Positions 34,436-42,665 of a DNA stretch of 48,209 nucleotides are shown here, piece after piece (within the stretch, counting starts at the first letter, position 1; each line of letters starts with the position of its first letter). The notes under the pieces were generated by a model that saw only the letters and a list, made by a program, of their open reading frames with translations, did no database searches and was not told the DNA's origin. Source of the stretch: an uncultured bacterium (GTDB lineage: Bacteria; Bacillota; Clostridia; Oscillospirales; Ruminococcaceae); NCBI GenBank assembly GCA_905214345.1, contig CAJMLV010000021.1, positions 1 through 48,209 on the forward strand, read 5' to 3'. Position numbers and translations under genes: made by a program.

Positions 34436-35818
34436 ATGAACAACATTGACCAGAAAACAAACAGCTTTTTGTCCGGGCCTATTCTGCCCCCGCTGCTGCA
34501 ATTTGCCCTGCCGCTCATGCTCTCCCAGCTGCTCCAGGCGTTCTACGGCGGCGTGGACCTGATGGTGGTGGGGCGGTATTCGTCCACCGCCAGCGTTTCC
34601 GCCGTGGCCACCGGCAGCCAGATCATGCAGACCCTCACCGTGCTCATCACCGGCCTGACCATGGGTGTCACTGTGCTGGTGGGCAAGGCGGTGGGGGCCG
34701 GGGACCGCGACCGTGCCGGCCGTGTGGTGGCGGGGCAGATCCGCCTCTTCGCTCTGGTGGCGGTGGTGCTGACCGCTGCCATGCTCACCCTGACCCCGGC
34801 CATCATACAGGTGATGAACGTGCCGGAGGAGGCGGTGCCCGAAACTTTGCGGTATGTGCGCATCTGCTCCGCGGGCATCATCTTCATCACCGCTTACAAC
34901 GGCATCAGCGGCATTTTCCGGGGGCTGGGCAATTCCCGTTCCCCTTTTCTGTTTGTTTCCATTGCCTGCCTTGTGAACGTGGTGCTGGACCTGGTGCTTG
35001 TGGGCGGCGTGGGTCTGAATGCCGCGGGGGCGGCCCTGGCCACCGTCATTGCCCAGGCGGCCAGCGTGGTGTTTTCTCTTGCGTATATGCGCCGGCATCC
35101 CTTCCCGTTCTCGGTGCGTGAACAGTGGCACAAGGGGACTGCCGCCATGGGCCGTATCCTGCGTCTGGGCACCCCCATCGCTTTGCAGGATTTCCTCACC
35201 AGCCTGTCCTTTTTGATCATCACCAGCATCGTCAACACCCTGGGCGTGGTGGCTTCCGCCGGTGTGGGCATCTCGGAAAAGCTCTTTGTCTTTCTTTCCA
35301 TTGTGCCCATGTCCTTTATGTCCGCCCTGTCCGCCTTTGTGGCTCAGAACATGGGCGCCGGGCAGAAAAAACGGGCGGAGGAAGCCCTTTTTGCCGCGCA
35401 GAAGGTCTCCATCTGCTTCGGCGTGGCTATGTTCCTCCTCACCTGCTTCGGCGGGGGAGGGCTGGCAAGCCTGTTCACCGATGACCCCGCCGTGATCACC
35501 GCCACTGCCCAGTATCTGCGGGGCGGCTCGGTGGAGAATATCCTCAACGCCCTGATCTTCTGCCTGCTGGGCTATTTCAACGGCCGGGAACACACCACCT
35601 TTGTGATGGCTCAGGGCATTTTTGCCGCCTTCCTGGTGCGCATCCCCCTGTCCTATTTCCTCAGCCAGCTGCCCAACACCGGTATGTTCCTGATCAGCCT
35701 GGCCATCCCGGCCACGGCGGTGGTCAGCCTGGTGCTTTGCGCGGGCTACCTGGTCCTGCTGCGGCGCAAGGACCGGATGAGCAAACCGGAAGACGTTTTG
35801 AACGGGGCAGATTTCTGA
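34436..35818 (+). CDS. MATE family multidrug/cation efflux pump
   Basis: A 460-residue membrane protein with twelve predicted helices in two similar halves. The N-terminal IDQKTNSFLSGPILPPLLQFALPLMLSQLL-type opening, AFYGGVDLMVVGRYSS and the repeated GLGNSRSPFLFVS element are typical MATE features. Members export cationic drugs, flavins or metabolites in exchange for sodium ions or protons. The start at 34436 follows TGCAGGAGG. The leader carries a promoter and a terminator-like hairpin, so inducible read-through control is likely. The substrate is not readable. The gene ends at a strong terminator. Confidence 0.92.
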   Translation: MNNIDQKTNSFLSGPILPPLLQFALPLMLSQLLQAFYGGVDLMVVGRYSSTASVSAVATGSQIMQTLTVLITGLTMGVTVLVGKAVGAGDRDRAGRVVAGQIRLFALVAVVLTAAMLTLTPAIIQVMNVPEEAVPETLRYVRICSAGIIFITAYNGISGIFRGLGNSRSPFLFVSIACLVNVVLDLVLVGGVGLNAAGAALATVIAQAASVVFSLAYMRRHPFPFSVREQWHKGTAAMGRILRLGTPIALQDFLTSLSFLIITSIVNTLGVVASAGVGISEKLFVFLSIVPMSFMSALSAFVAQNMGAGQKKRAEEALFAAQKVSICFGVAMFLLTCFGGGGLASLFTDDPAVITATAQYLRGGSVENILNALIFCLLGYFNGREHTTFVMAQGIFAAFLVRIPLSYFLSQLPNTGMFLISLAIPATAVVSLVLCAGYLVLLRRKDRMSKPEDVLNGADF

Positions 35819-35837
35819 TCCAGCCTATTTGTCGGCT

Positions 35838-35882
35838 ATATAAAAAACGCCGGTCACCTGTCGTGACCGGCGTTTTTTATAT
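35838..35882. terminator. Bidirectional terminator between MATE and antiporter genes
   Basis: A perfect 20-bp stem (35838-35857 with 35863-35882) with A6 and T6 tracts; its right end touches the stop codon of the antiporter gene. Confidence 0.9.
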
Positions 35883-37114
35883 CAGGCGGATGCTGAACCG
35901 TTCAGTTCATGGGCCCACTCAAAGCCTTTTTTGGCGGTGATCACGGCGATGATCTCATTGATGACCGCAGCAGCCGCAATGGTGCCCTGCAATACCTGGG
36001 CACATTCGGGGGCAGGGCCTGTCAGCACCGACACCGCAATGCCTGTAAACACCAGGGAAACCCCCGAGTGTGGCAGCAGGGTAAGACCCAGATATTTCCG
36101 CACAGTGGCAGGGGAATGGGTGATGGAAGCCCCGAAGTAGGCGCCGAAGTACTTTCCCGCTGCCCGGGCCAGAATATAAATCAGAGTGAACAACCCGGCA
36201 CCCAGAATCAGGTGGTAATCCAGCGGGGCGCCCAGATTGAGGATGACCACGATCATGGAAATACCCAGAACGGGGTTGAAGTATTTCATGATCTGCTCCA
36301 GCCGTGTTTCCGGAATCATATTGGAGAAGGTGGCCGAAAATGCCATGCCGATGAGCATGAAATTCAAAACAGGACGGGGGAGAACCAGGGCGTTGAAAGC
36401 AAACCCGACCCCGGCTGCGACCAGGATCATGGCACCCAGCAGGGCCAGCGTTGCGGACTTGCTCCGCTCTTTTTTCAGGAGCAGACCGGCGGGTACGCCC
36501 ACGGCTACACCCAGAACCAGGGGCAGAACAATCACCAGTGCCACCAGATACAGGGGCAGTTCTCCGGCGGAAAGGTGACCTGCCACCACGGCAATGGTGA
36601 TAAAAAAGACGATGCAGCCTACGATGTCATCCAGCGCTGCCATAGGAATCAGGGTACGGGTGACCGGGCCGGATGTTTGGAACTCCCGCACGATGGACAA
36701 GGCCGGAGCCGGTGCGGTGGCCAGAGCAATGCCGCCGAAGAGAAAGGCCAGGTACAGAGGCAGGCCGCAAAAATGGAACACAATTCCGAATACCAGCGAC
36801 ACTACCAGAAAAGTGCCCAGGGATTGAGTCAGGGTAGTGATGATAATGGCCTTGCCGGAACGCCTGAGTTTGTTCCAGACCAGTTCGGTACCGATCATCA
36901 GGCCCACCGCGCATTCCAGAATATGTACCACGGCATTGTACCATGCTGCGTCCAGAATGGGCTGGTTGATCACTGACAAAGCGTGGGGGCCCATGGCCAT
37001 CCCGGTAATGAGCCATCCCAGAATGGAGGGCAGCTTGATTTTGGCAACCAGTTTTCCGGCAAAGTAGGCAAATCCCACCGTGACCAGTAATCGTAAAATT
37101 GCCACTGTGTTCAC
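35882..37114 (-). CDS. Cation/proton antiporter (CPA2, KefB-like)
   Basis: A 410-residue protein made of about twelve hydrophobic helices. KLPSILGWLITGMAMGPHAL and GGIALATAPAPALSIVREFQTSGPVT with the following ALDDIVG match the sodium/hydrogen-exchanger core, the DD pair being the ion-binding site. No RCK/TrkA nucleotide-binding domain is attached, so it is the short form. It begins with GTG at 37114, overlapping the TetR stop by 4 bp (GTGA), so translation is coupled. It would exchange sodium or potassium for protons across the membrane, probably switched on when the TetR repressor is released. Confidence 0.9.
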   Translation of the reverse strand: MNTVAILRLLVTVGFAYFAGKLVAKIKLPSILGWLITGMAMGPHALSVINQPILDAAWYNAVVHILECAVGLMIGTELVWNKLRRSGKAIIITTLTQSLGTFLVVSLVFGIVFHFCGLPLYLAFLFGGIALATAPAPALSIVREFQTSGPVTRTLIPMAALDDIVGCIVFFITIAVVAGHLSAGELPLYLVALVIVLPLVLGVAVGVPAGLLLKKERSKSATLALLGAMILVAAGVGFAFNALVLPRPVLNFMLIGMAFSATFSNMIPETRLEQIMKYFNPVLGISMIVVILNLGAPLDYHLILGAGLFTLIYILARAAGKYFGAYFGASITHSPATVRKYLGLTLLPHSGVSLVFTGIAVSVLTGPAPECAQVLQGTIAAAAVINEIIAVITAKKGFEWAHELNGSASA

Positions 37115-37755
37115 CCCCGCATGTCCCGTGCCGCCGGTTTTTCTTTGGCGATGCCGTACAGCAGGATGTCCAGCATCCCCGAAAGCTGGTCCTCGTGGTC
37201 CTCGATCAGAGGATGGAAATCACCGCACTGCCGGGCTTTTTTCTGAAAGTAACCGTTGAACATTTCCTGCATCAGGGCAAAGTATTCCAGTGCCATATCG
37301 GCCGAAATCCCATCCCGCAAAGAAATCTGTGCCAGGATTGAGCGGTATTCCTCCTCCAGATACGCATCGAAGTCCCGGCGCAGCAGAGCCAGTTCTTCTG
37401 TCAGCTGCCTGGGCGGGTAGAGCACTGTGTTGAAAAAAATGTTGGCAAGGCCGGGGTTTTCTGCAAAAAACTGTTGACGTACCATCAGAAAATTCTGCAG
37501 CCGTTCCCGTGGATTCCTGCTTTGGGAAGCATGCTCCTTCATGCAGGCGGTCATGCGGTCATAACAGACGCCCACACAATGCAGATACAGTTCGTCCTTG
37601 CTTTTGAAATTGTGATAGAGCAGGCCCTTGGAAACCTGCCCGGCTTCACAGATGCTGTTGACGGAAGCTGCCTCATAGCTTTTTCTTCCAAACTCGGTAA
37701 GGGCAGCGGCCAAAATGCGCTCCCTGGTTTTCTGTGTCTTTTCCTGCTGTTTCAT
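37111..37755 (-). CDS. TetR family transcriptional regulator (antiporter operon)
   Basis: A 214-residue regulator. The N-terminal helix-turn-helix reads RERILAAALTEFGRKSYEAASVNSICEAGQVSKGLLYHNFKSKDEL (about 14-58), typical of TetR; the C-terminal ligand domain is variable and gives no clue to the inducer. The start at 37755 (MKQQEKTQK) follows GGAGG at 5 bp; the ATG at 37767 lies before that site. The promoter is embedded in a long palindrome, so the protein most likely represses itself and the coupled antiporter gene. Confidence 0.92.
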   Translation of the reverse strand: MKQQEKTQKTRERILAAALTEFGRKSYEAASVNSICEAGQVSKGLLYHNFKSKDELYLHCVGVCYDRMTACMKEHASQSRNPRERLQNFLMVRQQFFAENPGLANIFFNTVLYPPRQLTEELALLRRDFDAYLEEEYRSILAQISLRDGISADMALEYFALMQEMFNGYFQKKARQCGDFHPLIEDHEDQLSGMLDILLYGIAKEKPAARDMRG

Positions 37756-37770
37756 ACGGACCTCCAAAAG

Positions 37771-37813
37771 TTGACTACATGGTCTATTATAATAAAATAG
37801 ACTGAATGGTCAA
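37771..37813. promoter_or_regulatory. TetR operator palindrome overlapping the tetR promoter
   Basis: Two arms TTGAC...GTCTATT (37771-37788) and AATAGAC...GTCAA (37796-37813) form a 43-bp imperfect palindrome. Each arm is itself a GAC-N6-GTC dyad, which suggests two repressor dimers. On the minus strand it contains TTGACC (37813-37808), a 16-bp spacer and TATAAT (37791-37786), so binding would close the promoter. Confidence 0.8.
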
Positions 37814-37882
37814 TGTTTTGGCCGGCTTTTTCTCAAATCTTTCATAAACGGAACAAAAAAGCAAGTTCAAGGATGCAAGGCT

Positions 37883-37911
37883 TTGTTCTGCGCAGCCCGG
37901 CATGGTACAAT
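37883..37911 (+). promoter_or_regulatory. Promoter of the GNAT-like acyltransferase gene
   Basis: TTGTTC (37883-37888), a 17-bp spacer and TACAAT (37906-37911) with TGG in front. Confidence 0.65.
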
Positions 37912-37934
37912 AAGGCCGGAACAAATAAGGGGGG

Positions 37935-38741
37935 ATGTCTGTGAAATTGCAGGATCTGTGTATTGCCATCGAATTGCCGGCGGAAGTAGGCCGCATGGTG
38001 CTGGCTGCCGGGGATTTTCCGCCGGAAGCAACCCTGCGGGCCCTGACCTGCCCACAGACCGCAGCCGGGGCCTACCGCGAACTGTTGGACAGGACATCGG
38101 CAGAACTGCGGGGGCTGGATATGCTGGCCTGGATGCTCCGGGCAGCGCTGTATACCCATGAAGAGTATGCCCGGCGGGGCATGGCGGAAGGGGTGTACCT
38201 GGATACCATGAAGTGCTTTTCCCGTTTTGTCCGGGAACACAAAGCCAGTTACGGCATCTATGGGTTTGACCGGGGCTTCTGGACATACCGGCAGCTGTCC
38301 CTCAGCCTGTTCCGGCTGGGAGAGTTAGAATACGAATGGCGGCAGGATGTGCCTTCGCTCAGTCTGCATGTGCCCTCGGACGCCGACATCGCTCTACCCT
38401 TGTGCCGCCGTTCCCTGGTGGAATTCGACCGGTTTGCCGCCGAATTCTTCCCCGGGCGGGACCGCCGTCCCATCGAGATCGAATCCTGGCTTCTCTCCCC
38501 GGCGTTATCGGACCTGCTGCCGCCCGATTCCAAGATCAACCGCTTCCGGAACTGCTTCCGCCTGACCCGCTGGGAAAAGGAGGATACCGGTTTTCTGCAG
38601 TGGATATTCGGCCGGGAGGACATCCCTGTGCAGGACCTGCCCGAAACCACCAGCCTGCAAAGACGTACAAAGGCCCGTCTGCTGCAGGGGCAGCCGGTGG
38701 GCGCCGGGACCGGAACACTGGTAAGCTTTGCCGACCCCTGA
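37935..38741 (+). CDS. Acyltransferase domain-containing protein (NAT_N/GNAT_C-like)
   Basis: A 268-residue protein. WTYRQLSLSLFRLGELEYEW and the later LVEFDRFAAEFFPG, IEIESWLLSPALSDLLPPDSKI pattern match a Firmicutes family described as acyltransferase domain-containing, built from an N-terminal helical part and a GNAT-like C-terminal part. No substrate or reaction is known to me. The ribosome site AAGGGGGG directly abuts the ATG at 37935; the in-frame GTG at 37941 has the better spacing and may be the true start. The gene stands alone with its own promoter and is followed by a structured non-coding stretch. Confidence 0.65.
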   Translation: MSVKLQDLCIAIELPAEVGRMVLAAGDFPPEATLRALTCPQTAAGAYRELLDRTSAELRGLDMLAWMLRAALYTHEEYARRGMAEGVYLDTMKCFSRFVREHKASYGIYGFDRGFWTYRQLSLSLFRLGELEYEWRQDVPSLSLHVPSDADIALPLCRRSLVEFDRFAAEFFPGRDRRPIEIESWLLSPALSDLLPPDSKINRFRNCFRLTRWEKEDTGFLQWIFGREDIPVQDLPETTSLQRRTKARLLQGQPVGAGTGTLVSFADP

Positions 38742-39094
38742 ATATCTGTGTGAGTGTATACAAATCGTATATATTTGCGATTCTATACAGTTATGGCGTA
38801 AAGGCGCCCGGACAAAGCAAATGCCACGGAAGTACGATTCGTCGGAATCGTGTTCCCGTGGCTTTTTGCATCTATATCAATGGCGCGAGGCCTTGTTTGT
38901 TGTCTGCTACCGGCCGGGAGCTATTGCTCTGGCATGGCCGGATGCAGTGGGAAACGGGTTCGATATTTCATTGCCGCTTGTTTGTATGCTTATATATTAT
39001 CCCTGATTTGTGACGGGGTTATAAAAGCGTTTTGAAGAAATTGGAAAGAATCCATTGCCAAATTGTGAAGGAACTTTCCACCCGGGCAGGGGCC
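38742..39094 (+). other. 353-bp non-coding stretch with two hairpins
   Basis: No credible gene. It contains an A/T-rich hairpin (TGTATA at 38755-38760 paired with TATACA at 38784-38789, and AATCG with CGATT inside) and then a two-part terminator hairpin (38823-38862 plus T5). The stretch after 38870 shows no clear structure, apart from a GC-rich inverted repeat near 39079-39110 without a T tract. The region may hold only a 3' untranslated region, or a short RNA. Confidence 0.5.
38823..38867 (+). terminator. Terminator after the acyltransferase gene
   Basis: Outer stem GCCACGG (38823-38829) with CCGTGGC (38856-38862), inner stem ACGATTC (38834-38840) with GAATCGT (38845-38851), loop GTCG, then TTTTT. 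Confidence 0.8.
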
Positions 39095-39634
39095 TCAGCC
39101 TGCCTGGGAACGGCGTGCCGTGAGCACCACGGCGAAGTCGATGATGCCGTCTGCGATCAGCCCCAGCCCGAAGATACGGACCACCAGCTGTACGGTCTGG
39201 AACGGATTGATGACGATGAGCGCGCCCAGCACCACCGGCAGAACGGCGGACAGGATCAGGGCGAGGGTGTCGGGGGTACCGGCTTTGGCGGCCAGGAACG
39301 CCAGCGGGATTTTACCGATGCCGTCCAGCAGGAGCAGGGAACCCAGCACCAGCGGCAGGAAGGAGAGCAGCGTCTGGGGCCAGATCATCGCAAAGACGGC
39401 GAAGGCCAGAGGCAGTACGGTCAGGAACAGGTCGGACGGGGCAGAACCGCCGGTTTTGCGGGTCTGCAGATAGCGCAGCAGGTGGCTGAAACCGTAGAAG
39501 GCGCTGCCGCCTGCCAGGGCCCAGACAAATACCGTGCTGGTGGCGGTGGGGTAGGCGAGCAGCAGCCCGCCCATGAGGATGTAAAGCAGCGCGATCCAGA
39601 CGGAAGCACTGCGCTCCCAGAAATACGATACCAT
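39095..39634 (-). CDS. DUF308 family membrane protein
   Basis: A 179-residue protein with about six hydrophobic helices in hairpin pairs, like the HdeD-type protein at 31930 but not closely similar. The start at 39634 (MVSYFWERSASVW) follows AAAGGAA at 7 bp; the extension to 39745 lacks a site and overlaps the upstream gene. It lies 35 bp after the PH-domain gene and is probably in the same operon. Function unknown; membrane stress is an inference from the family name-giver only. Confidence 0.72.
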   Translation of the reverse strand: MVSYFWERSASVWIALLYILMGGLLLAYPTATSTVFVWALAGGSAFYGFSHLLRYLQTRKTGGSAPSDLFLTVLPLAFAVFAMIWPQTLLSFLPLVLGSLLLLDGIGKIPLAFLAAKAGTPDTLALILSAVLPVVLGALIVINPFQTVQLVVRIFGLGLIADGIIDFAVVLTARRSQAG

Positions 39635-39669
39635 AATACGTTCCTTTCTTGCCGCAGTTGTGCGGCCGT

Positions 39670-40041
39670 TTACAAAATGACCCGATCCATCAGGGCGCAG
39701 ACGCCGAAGAGGTCGGAACCGGAGAGAAATTCCAGGGTGACGCACCCCAGACCGGACAGCCAGACTTTCATTTCGCTGTCAAAATCCAGCAAACCAGCCG
39801 ATTCCACGGCGTATGCCTGGATGCGGTGGTAGGGCAGCACGGCAAACATCTTTTTCTTGCCGGTGACCCCCTGAATGTTCAGTGCAATGATGCGCCTGTC
39901 GGTAAAAACCACCCCGTCGCGGATACCCTGGTACTGCTGTACGATTTTTTCTTCGGGCAGCAGCAGGGGTTCCACCAGCTGGGTCAGCTTGGTGTCCTGT
40001 ACCGGGCGCAGTTTCAGAAACGCGCGGTTTTCCAGATCCAT
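39670..40041 (-). CDS. Small PH-domain (bPH_1-like) protein
   Basis: A 123-residue soluble protein. LLLPEEKIVQQYQGIRDGVVFTDRRIIALNIQGVTGKKKMFAVLPYHRIQAYAVESAG matches the bacterial pleckstrin-homology fold (PF08000 type), including the conserved FTDRRIIA strand and the downstream Y-x-x-I hinge. The role of these proteins is unknown. It starts at 40041 after AAAGGAGG, and its minus-strand -10 may be TATACT (40096-40091). It heads an operon with the DUF308 membrane protein and is divergent from the macrodomain gene. Confidence 0.8.
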   Translation of the reverse strand: MDLENRAFLKLRPVQDTKLTQLVEPLLLPEEKIVQQYQGIRDGVVFTDRRIIALNIQGVTGKKKMFAVLPYHRIQAYAVESAGLLDFDSEMKVWLSGLGCVTLEFLSGSDLFGVCALMDRVIL

Positions 40042-40162
40042 GTTTCATTCCTCCTTTTGCGGGGCCTTCTGGCTCTTTCGCTATGTTACCAGTATAGGCT
40101 TTTCCCGGCATAAAATCCGTTGTGGGGACAACGGCGGCAAAGATTTTGCGCGGCCCTTCCGA

Positions 40163-40191
40163 TTGTCAGCACCGCGGGGCCGTGGTATGAT
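40163..40191 (+). promoter_or_regulatory. Promoter of the macrodomain gene
   Basis: TTGTCA (40163-40168), a 17-bp spacer and TATGAT (40186-40191) preceded by TGG. The start codon is about 22 nt after the expected transcript start. Confidence 0.78.
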
Positions 40192-40219
40192 AAAAACAGG
40201 AACCAAGGAGGTGTTTTCC

Positions 40220-41218
40220 ATGCCTTTGCATATTGTACGCAACGACATCACCACCATGAAGGTGGACGCCATCGTCAACGCCGCCAACGAAAGCCTGCTG
40301 GGCGGCGGTGGTGTGGACGGCGCCATCCACCGGGCGGCGGGGCCGGCGCTTCTGGCCGAATGCCGCACCCTGGGCGGCTGCCGGACCGGCCAGGCAAAAA
40401 TCACCGGCGGATACCGCCTGCCCGCCGCCTATGTGATCCACACCGTGGGCCCGGTCTGGCACGGCGGCTGCTATGGGGAGCGGGACCTGCTGGTTTCGGC
40501 CTACCGAAACTCTCTGGAACTGGCTCTGGCGCATCAGTGCCGGACGGTGGCTTTTCCCCTTATCTCCTCGGGCGTTTACGGTTATCCCAAGGACCAGGCG
40601 CTGAAGGTGGCGGTGGATACCATCGGGGAATTTCTGCTGGCCCACGATATGACCGTCTATCTGGTGGTCTTTGACCGGGCGGCCTACACCATCGGCGCAA
40701 AGCTGTTTGCGGATATTGCCGCTTACATTGATGATCGCTATGTGGACGACCATACCGGCAGCGCGGAAGAGGAGTATCGCCGGAACATGGCTTTCGCCGC
40801 CGCACCGCCACCCGCGGCGCTGTGGGAACCGGCTCCCTGTGCCGCCGCACCCCGTTCCCTGTACGATGCCCTGGGCCAGCTGGACGAGAGCTTTTCCCAG
40901 ATGCTGCTGCGCAAGATCGACGAAAAAGGCATGACCGACGCCCAGTGCTACAAGAAGGCCAACATTGACCGCAAACTTTTCTCCAAGATCCGCTCGGACG
41001 TGCATTACAAGCCTTCCAAACCCACCGCCATGGCCTTTGCCATCGCCCTGGAGCTGCCGCTGGAAGAAGCTCGGGAACTGCTGGAGAAGGCGGGGTTCGC
41101 CTTTTCCCACGCCAGCAAATTCGACATTATTGTGGAATATTTCATCGCCCACAAAAACTATAACATCTTCGAGATCAACGAGGCGCTGTTTGCCTTTGAC
41201 CAGAGCCTGCTGGGCTGA
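40220..41218 (+). CDS. Macrodomain protein fused to a C-terminal HTH-like helical domain
   Basis: A 332-residue protein. Residues 1-172 form a MacroD-type domain: VDAIVNAANESLLGGGGVDG, IHTVGPVW and ISSGVYGYPKDQA hold the ADP-ribose site, so removal of ADP-ribose from protein or nucleic acid, or hydrolysis of O-acetyl-ADP-ribose, is likely. After a linker (about 173-225) comes a helical domain (226-332) that resembles an XRE-type helix-turn-helix with ANIDRKLFSKIRSDVHYKPSKPTAMAFAIALELPLEEARELL. The function of this extension is not known to me; DNA binding is possible. It has its own promoter and lies 92 bp before the VWA gene, separated from it by a hairpin. Confidence 0.88.
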   Translation: MPLHIVRNDITTMKVDAIVNAANESLLGGGGVDGAIHRAAGPALLAECRTLGGCRTGQAKITGGYRLPAAYVIHTVGPVWHGGCYGERDLLVSAYRNSLELALAHQCRTVAFPLISSGVYGYPKDQALKVAVDTIGEFLLAHDMTVYLVVFDRAAYTIGAKLFADIAAYIDDRYVDDHTGSAEEEYRRNMAFAAAPPPAALWEPAPCAAAPRSLYDALGQLDESFSQMLLRKIDEKGMTDAQCYKKANIDRKLFSKIRSDVHYKPSKPTAMAFAIALELPLEEARELLEKAGFAFSHASKFDIIVEYFIAHKNYNIFEINEALFAFDQSLLG

Positions 41219-41255
41219 CGGGATTTGTCGCCCGGCGGGCGACCTCTGCAAACCA

Positions 41256-41310
41256 AAATCCCCCTATACTGTGGTTGTAAACCAAACAACACAGAACAGG
41301 GGGATTTTTT
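41256..41310 (+). terminator. Hairpin between macrodomain and VWA genes that includes the VWA ribosome site
   Basis: Outer stem AAATCCCCCT (41256-41265) with AGGGGGATTT (41298-41307), inner CTGTG(g)TTG with CAACACAG, then T6 ending directly at the VWA start codon. It can stop transcripts arriving from the macrodomain gene and would hide AGGGGG, the only ribosome site of the VWA gene, in such transcripts. A TATACT -10 (41265-41270) in the left arm could start a separate transcript that lacks this arm. Confidence 0.65.
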
Positions 41311-41967
41311 ATGAAACAAAATTTGACCGAACTGGTGTTCATCCTGGACCGAAGCGGCTCCATGGACGGGCTGGAAGACGATACCATCGGCGGTTTCAAC
41401 GCCATGCTGGAAAAGCAGAAAAAGGAAGAGGGGAAAGCTTTCGTTTCCACCATCCTGTTTGATGACAAAACCGAAGTGCTCCACGACCGCCTGCCTCTGG
41501 ACAAGGTCAGGCCCATCACCGAAGAGGAATACTACGTCCGGGGCTGCACGGCACTGCTGGACGCGGTGGGCGGCGCCATCCACCATATCGGCAACATCCA
41601 CAAGTATGCCCGGCGGGAGGACCGGCCGGGACGCACCCTCTTTGTCATCACCACCGACGGGATGGAGAACGCCAGCCGCCGGTACACCGCCCCGCAGGTG
41701 CGCCGGATGATCGAACGACAGAAGGCGCGGTACGGCTGGGAATTCCTTTTCCTGGGTGCCAACATTGACGCGGTGGAAACGGCGGGGCAGCTGGGCATCG
41801 GTGCCGACCGGGCGGTGAACTTCCACTGCGACAGCCGGGGCACCCGGCTGAATTACGCCACCGTCTGCCAGGCGGTGAGCGCGGTGCGCAGCTGTGCGCC
41901 GCTGGATGCACACTGGAAGGATGCCATCGAGGAAGATTTCCGCAAACGCCGGACCGGATGCCGGTAA
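41311..41967 (+). CDS. von Willebrand factor A (VWA) domain protein
   Basis: A 218-residue soluble protein that is essentially one VWA domain. The metal-ion-dependent adhesion site is complete: D13-x-S15-x-S17 (DRSGSM), the Thr in GCTALLDAV (about 82) and the Asp in TTDGMEN. Such small cytosolic VWA proteins usually act as adaptors for AAA ATPases or modification systems, but no MoxR-type partner is present here. It sits directly after the macrodomain-HTH gene, and the pair could be a functional unit. Expression is likely controlled by the overlapping hairpin. It converges on a TetR gene. Confidence 0.88.
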   Translation: MKQNLTELVFILDRSGSMDGLEDDTIGGFNAMLEKQKKEEGKAFVSTILFDDKTEVLHDRLPLDKVRPITEEEYYVRGCTALLDAVGGAIHHIGNIHKYARREDRPGRTLFVITTDGMENASRRYTAPQVRRMIERQKARYGWEFLFLGANIDAVETAGQLGIGADRAVNFHCDSRGTRLNYATVCQAVSAVRSCAPLDAHWKDAIEEDFRKRRTGCR

Positions 41968-42016
41968 GGCAGCATCCAAACAGGCAGGGGCCGTAAGGCT
42001 CCCGCCTGCTGCATGT

Positions 42017-42568
42017 TCAAGCCCTGCCGGGCGGCAGCAGGGAAGACTGGGTGTGGATCTTTTGATAAAAAAAGTCGGCCATTTCCTCCGGCGGGACGGG
42101 GTTTTCGTCGGAAAGCCAGGTGACGGTGGTGTTGAACAGTGCCCCGATGTACATGTACAGGGAATACCGCTCCATAGAAGAGGAGGGCATGGTCCCCTCC
42201 ATGCTTTCGTGAAAGTGGTTCAGTTCTTCCAGCATCAGGCTGGCAAAGCCGCAGCGGCACAGGTCCAGCAGATACCGGCGGTACCGGTAAAAGAACCGGA
42301 AACTCATCAGGATGTTTTCGCAGGCATACAGGCCTTCCGGGCTTTCCTTTACATTGCGGCGGAAGAGTTCCAGCACATCCCGGATCAGGGTGACCAGCAC
42401 GTCCTCCTTGGACTCATAGTTACGGTAAAAGGATGCCCGGGCCACGCCCGCCCCTTTCACCAGCTCGGTGATGGTGATCTCTGCCAGGCTCTTTTGCTCC
42501 ATCAACCGGAACAGAGTGTTGGTGATGTTGATTTTCACCCGCAGATTTTCTTCTTTCCTCTTGTCCAC
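42017..42568 (-). CDS. TetR family transcriptional regulator
   Basis: A 183-residue protein. The N-terminal HTH reads SLAEITITELVKGAGVARASFYRNYESKEDVL, characteristic of the TetR subgroup with a TetR_C_8-like helical end domain. The GTG start at 42568 is supported by AAAGGAG 7-8 bp upstream; an ATG at 42619 would add 17 residues without a site. It is divergent from the DegV gene, 197 bp away, and has a strong promoter of its own. No effector gene is coupled to it, so its target could be degV or a distant locus. Confidence 0.88.
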   Translation of the reverse strand: MDKRKEENLRVKINITNTLFRLMEQKSLAEITITELVKGAGVARASFYRNYESKEDVLVTLIRDVLELFRRNVKESPEGLYACENILMSFRFFYRYRRYLLDLCRCGFASLMLEELNHFHESMEGTMPSSSMERYSLYMYIGALFNTTVTWLSDENPVPPEEMADFFYQKIHTQSSLLPPGRA

Positions 42569-42665
42569 CGTGCCGCTCTCCTTTGTAAATGTGAAACACA
42601 ACCCCGTTCTTTGTCTCATGACCGGGAATTGATGTGAATCGGCTGATGTGATACACTTGTCTCGT

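Noticed and set aside
38728..39006. 92-codon open frame after the acyltransferase gene
   Set aside because: It runs through two hairpins including a terminator, has no ribosome site, and codes for no recognisable protein.
42010..42620. TetR start at the ATG 42619
   Set aside because: The ATG has no ribosome site in front, while the GTG at 42568 is preceded by AAAGGAG at proper spacing.
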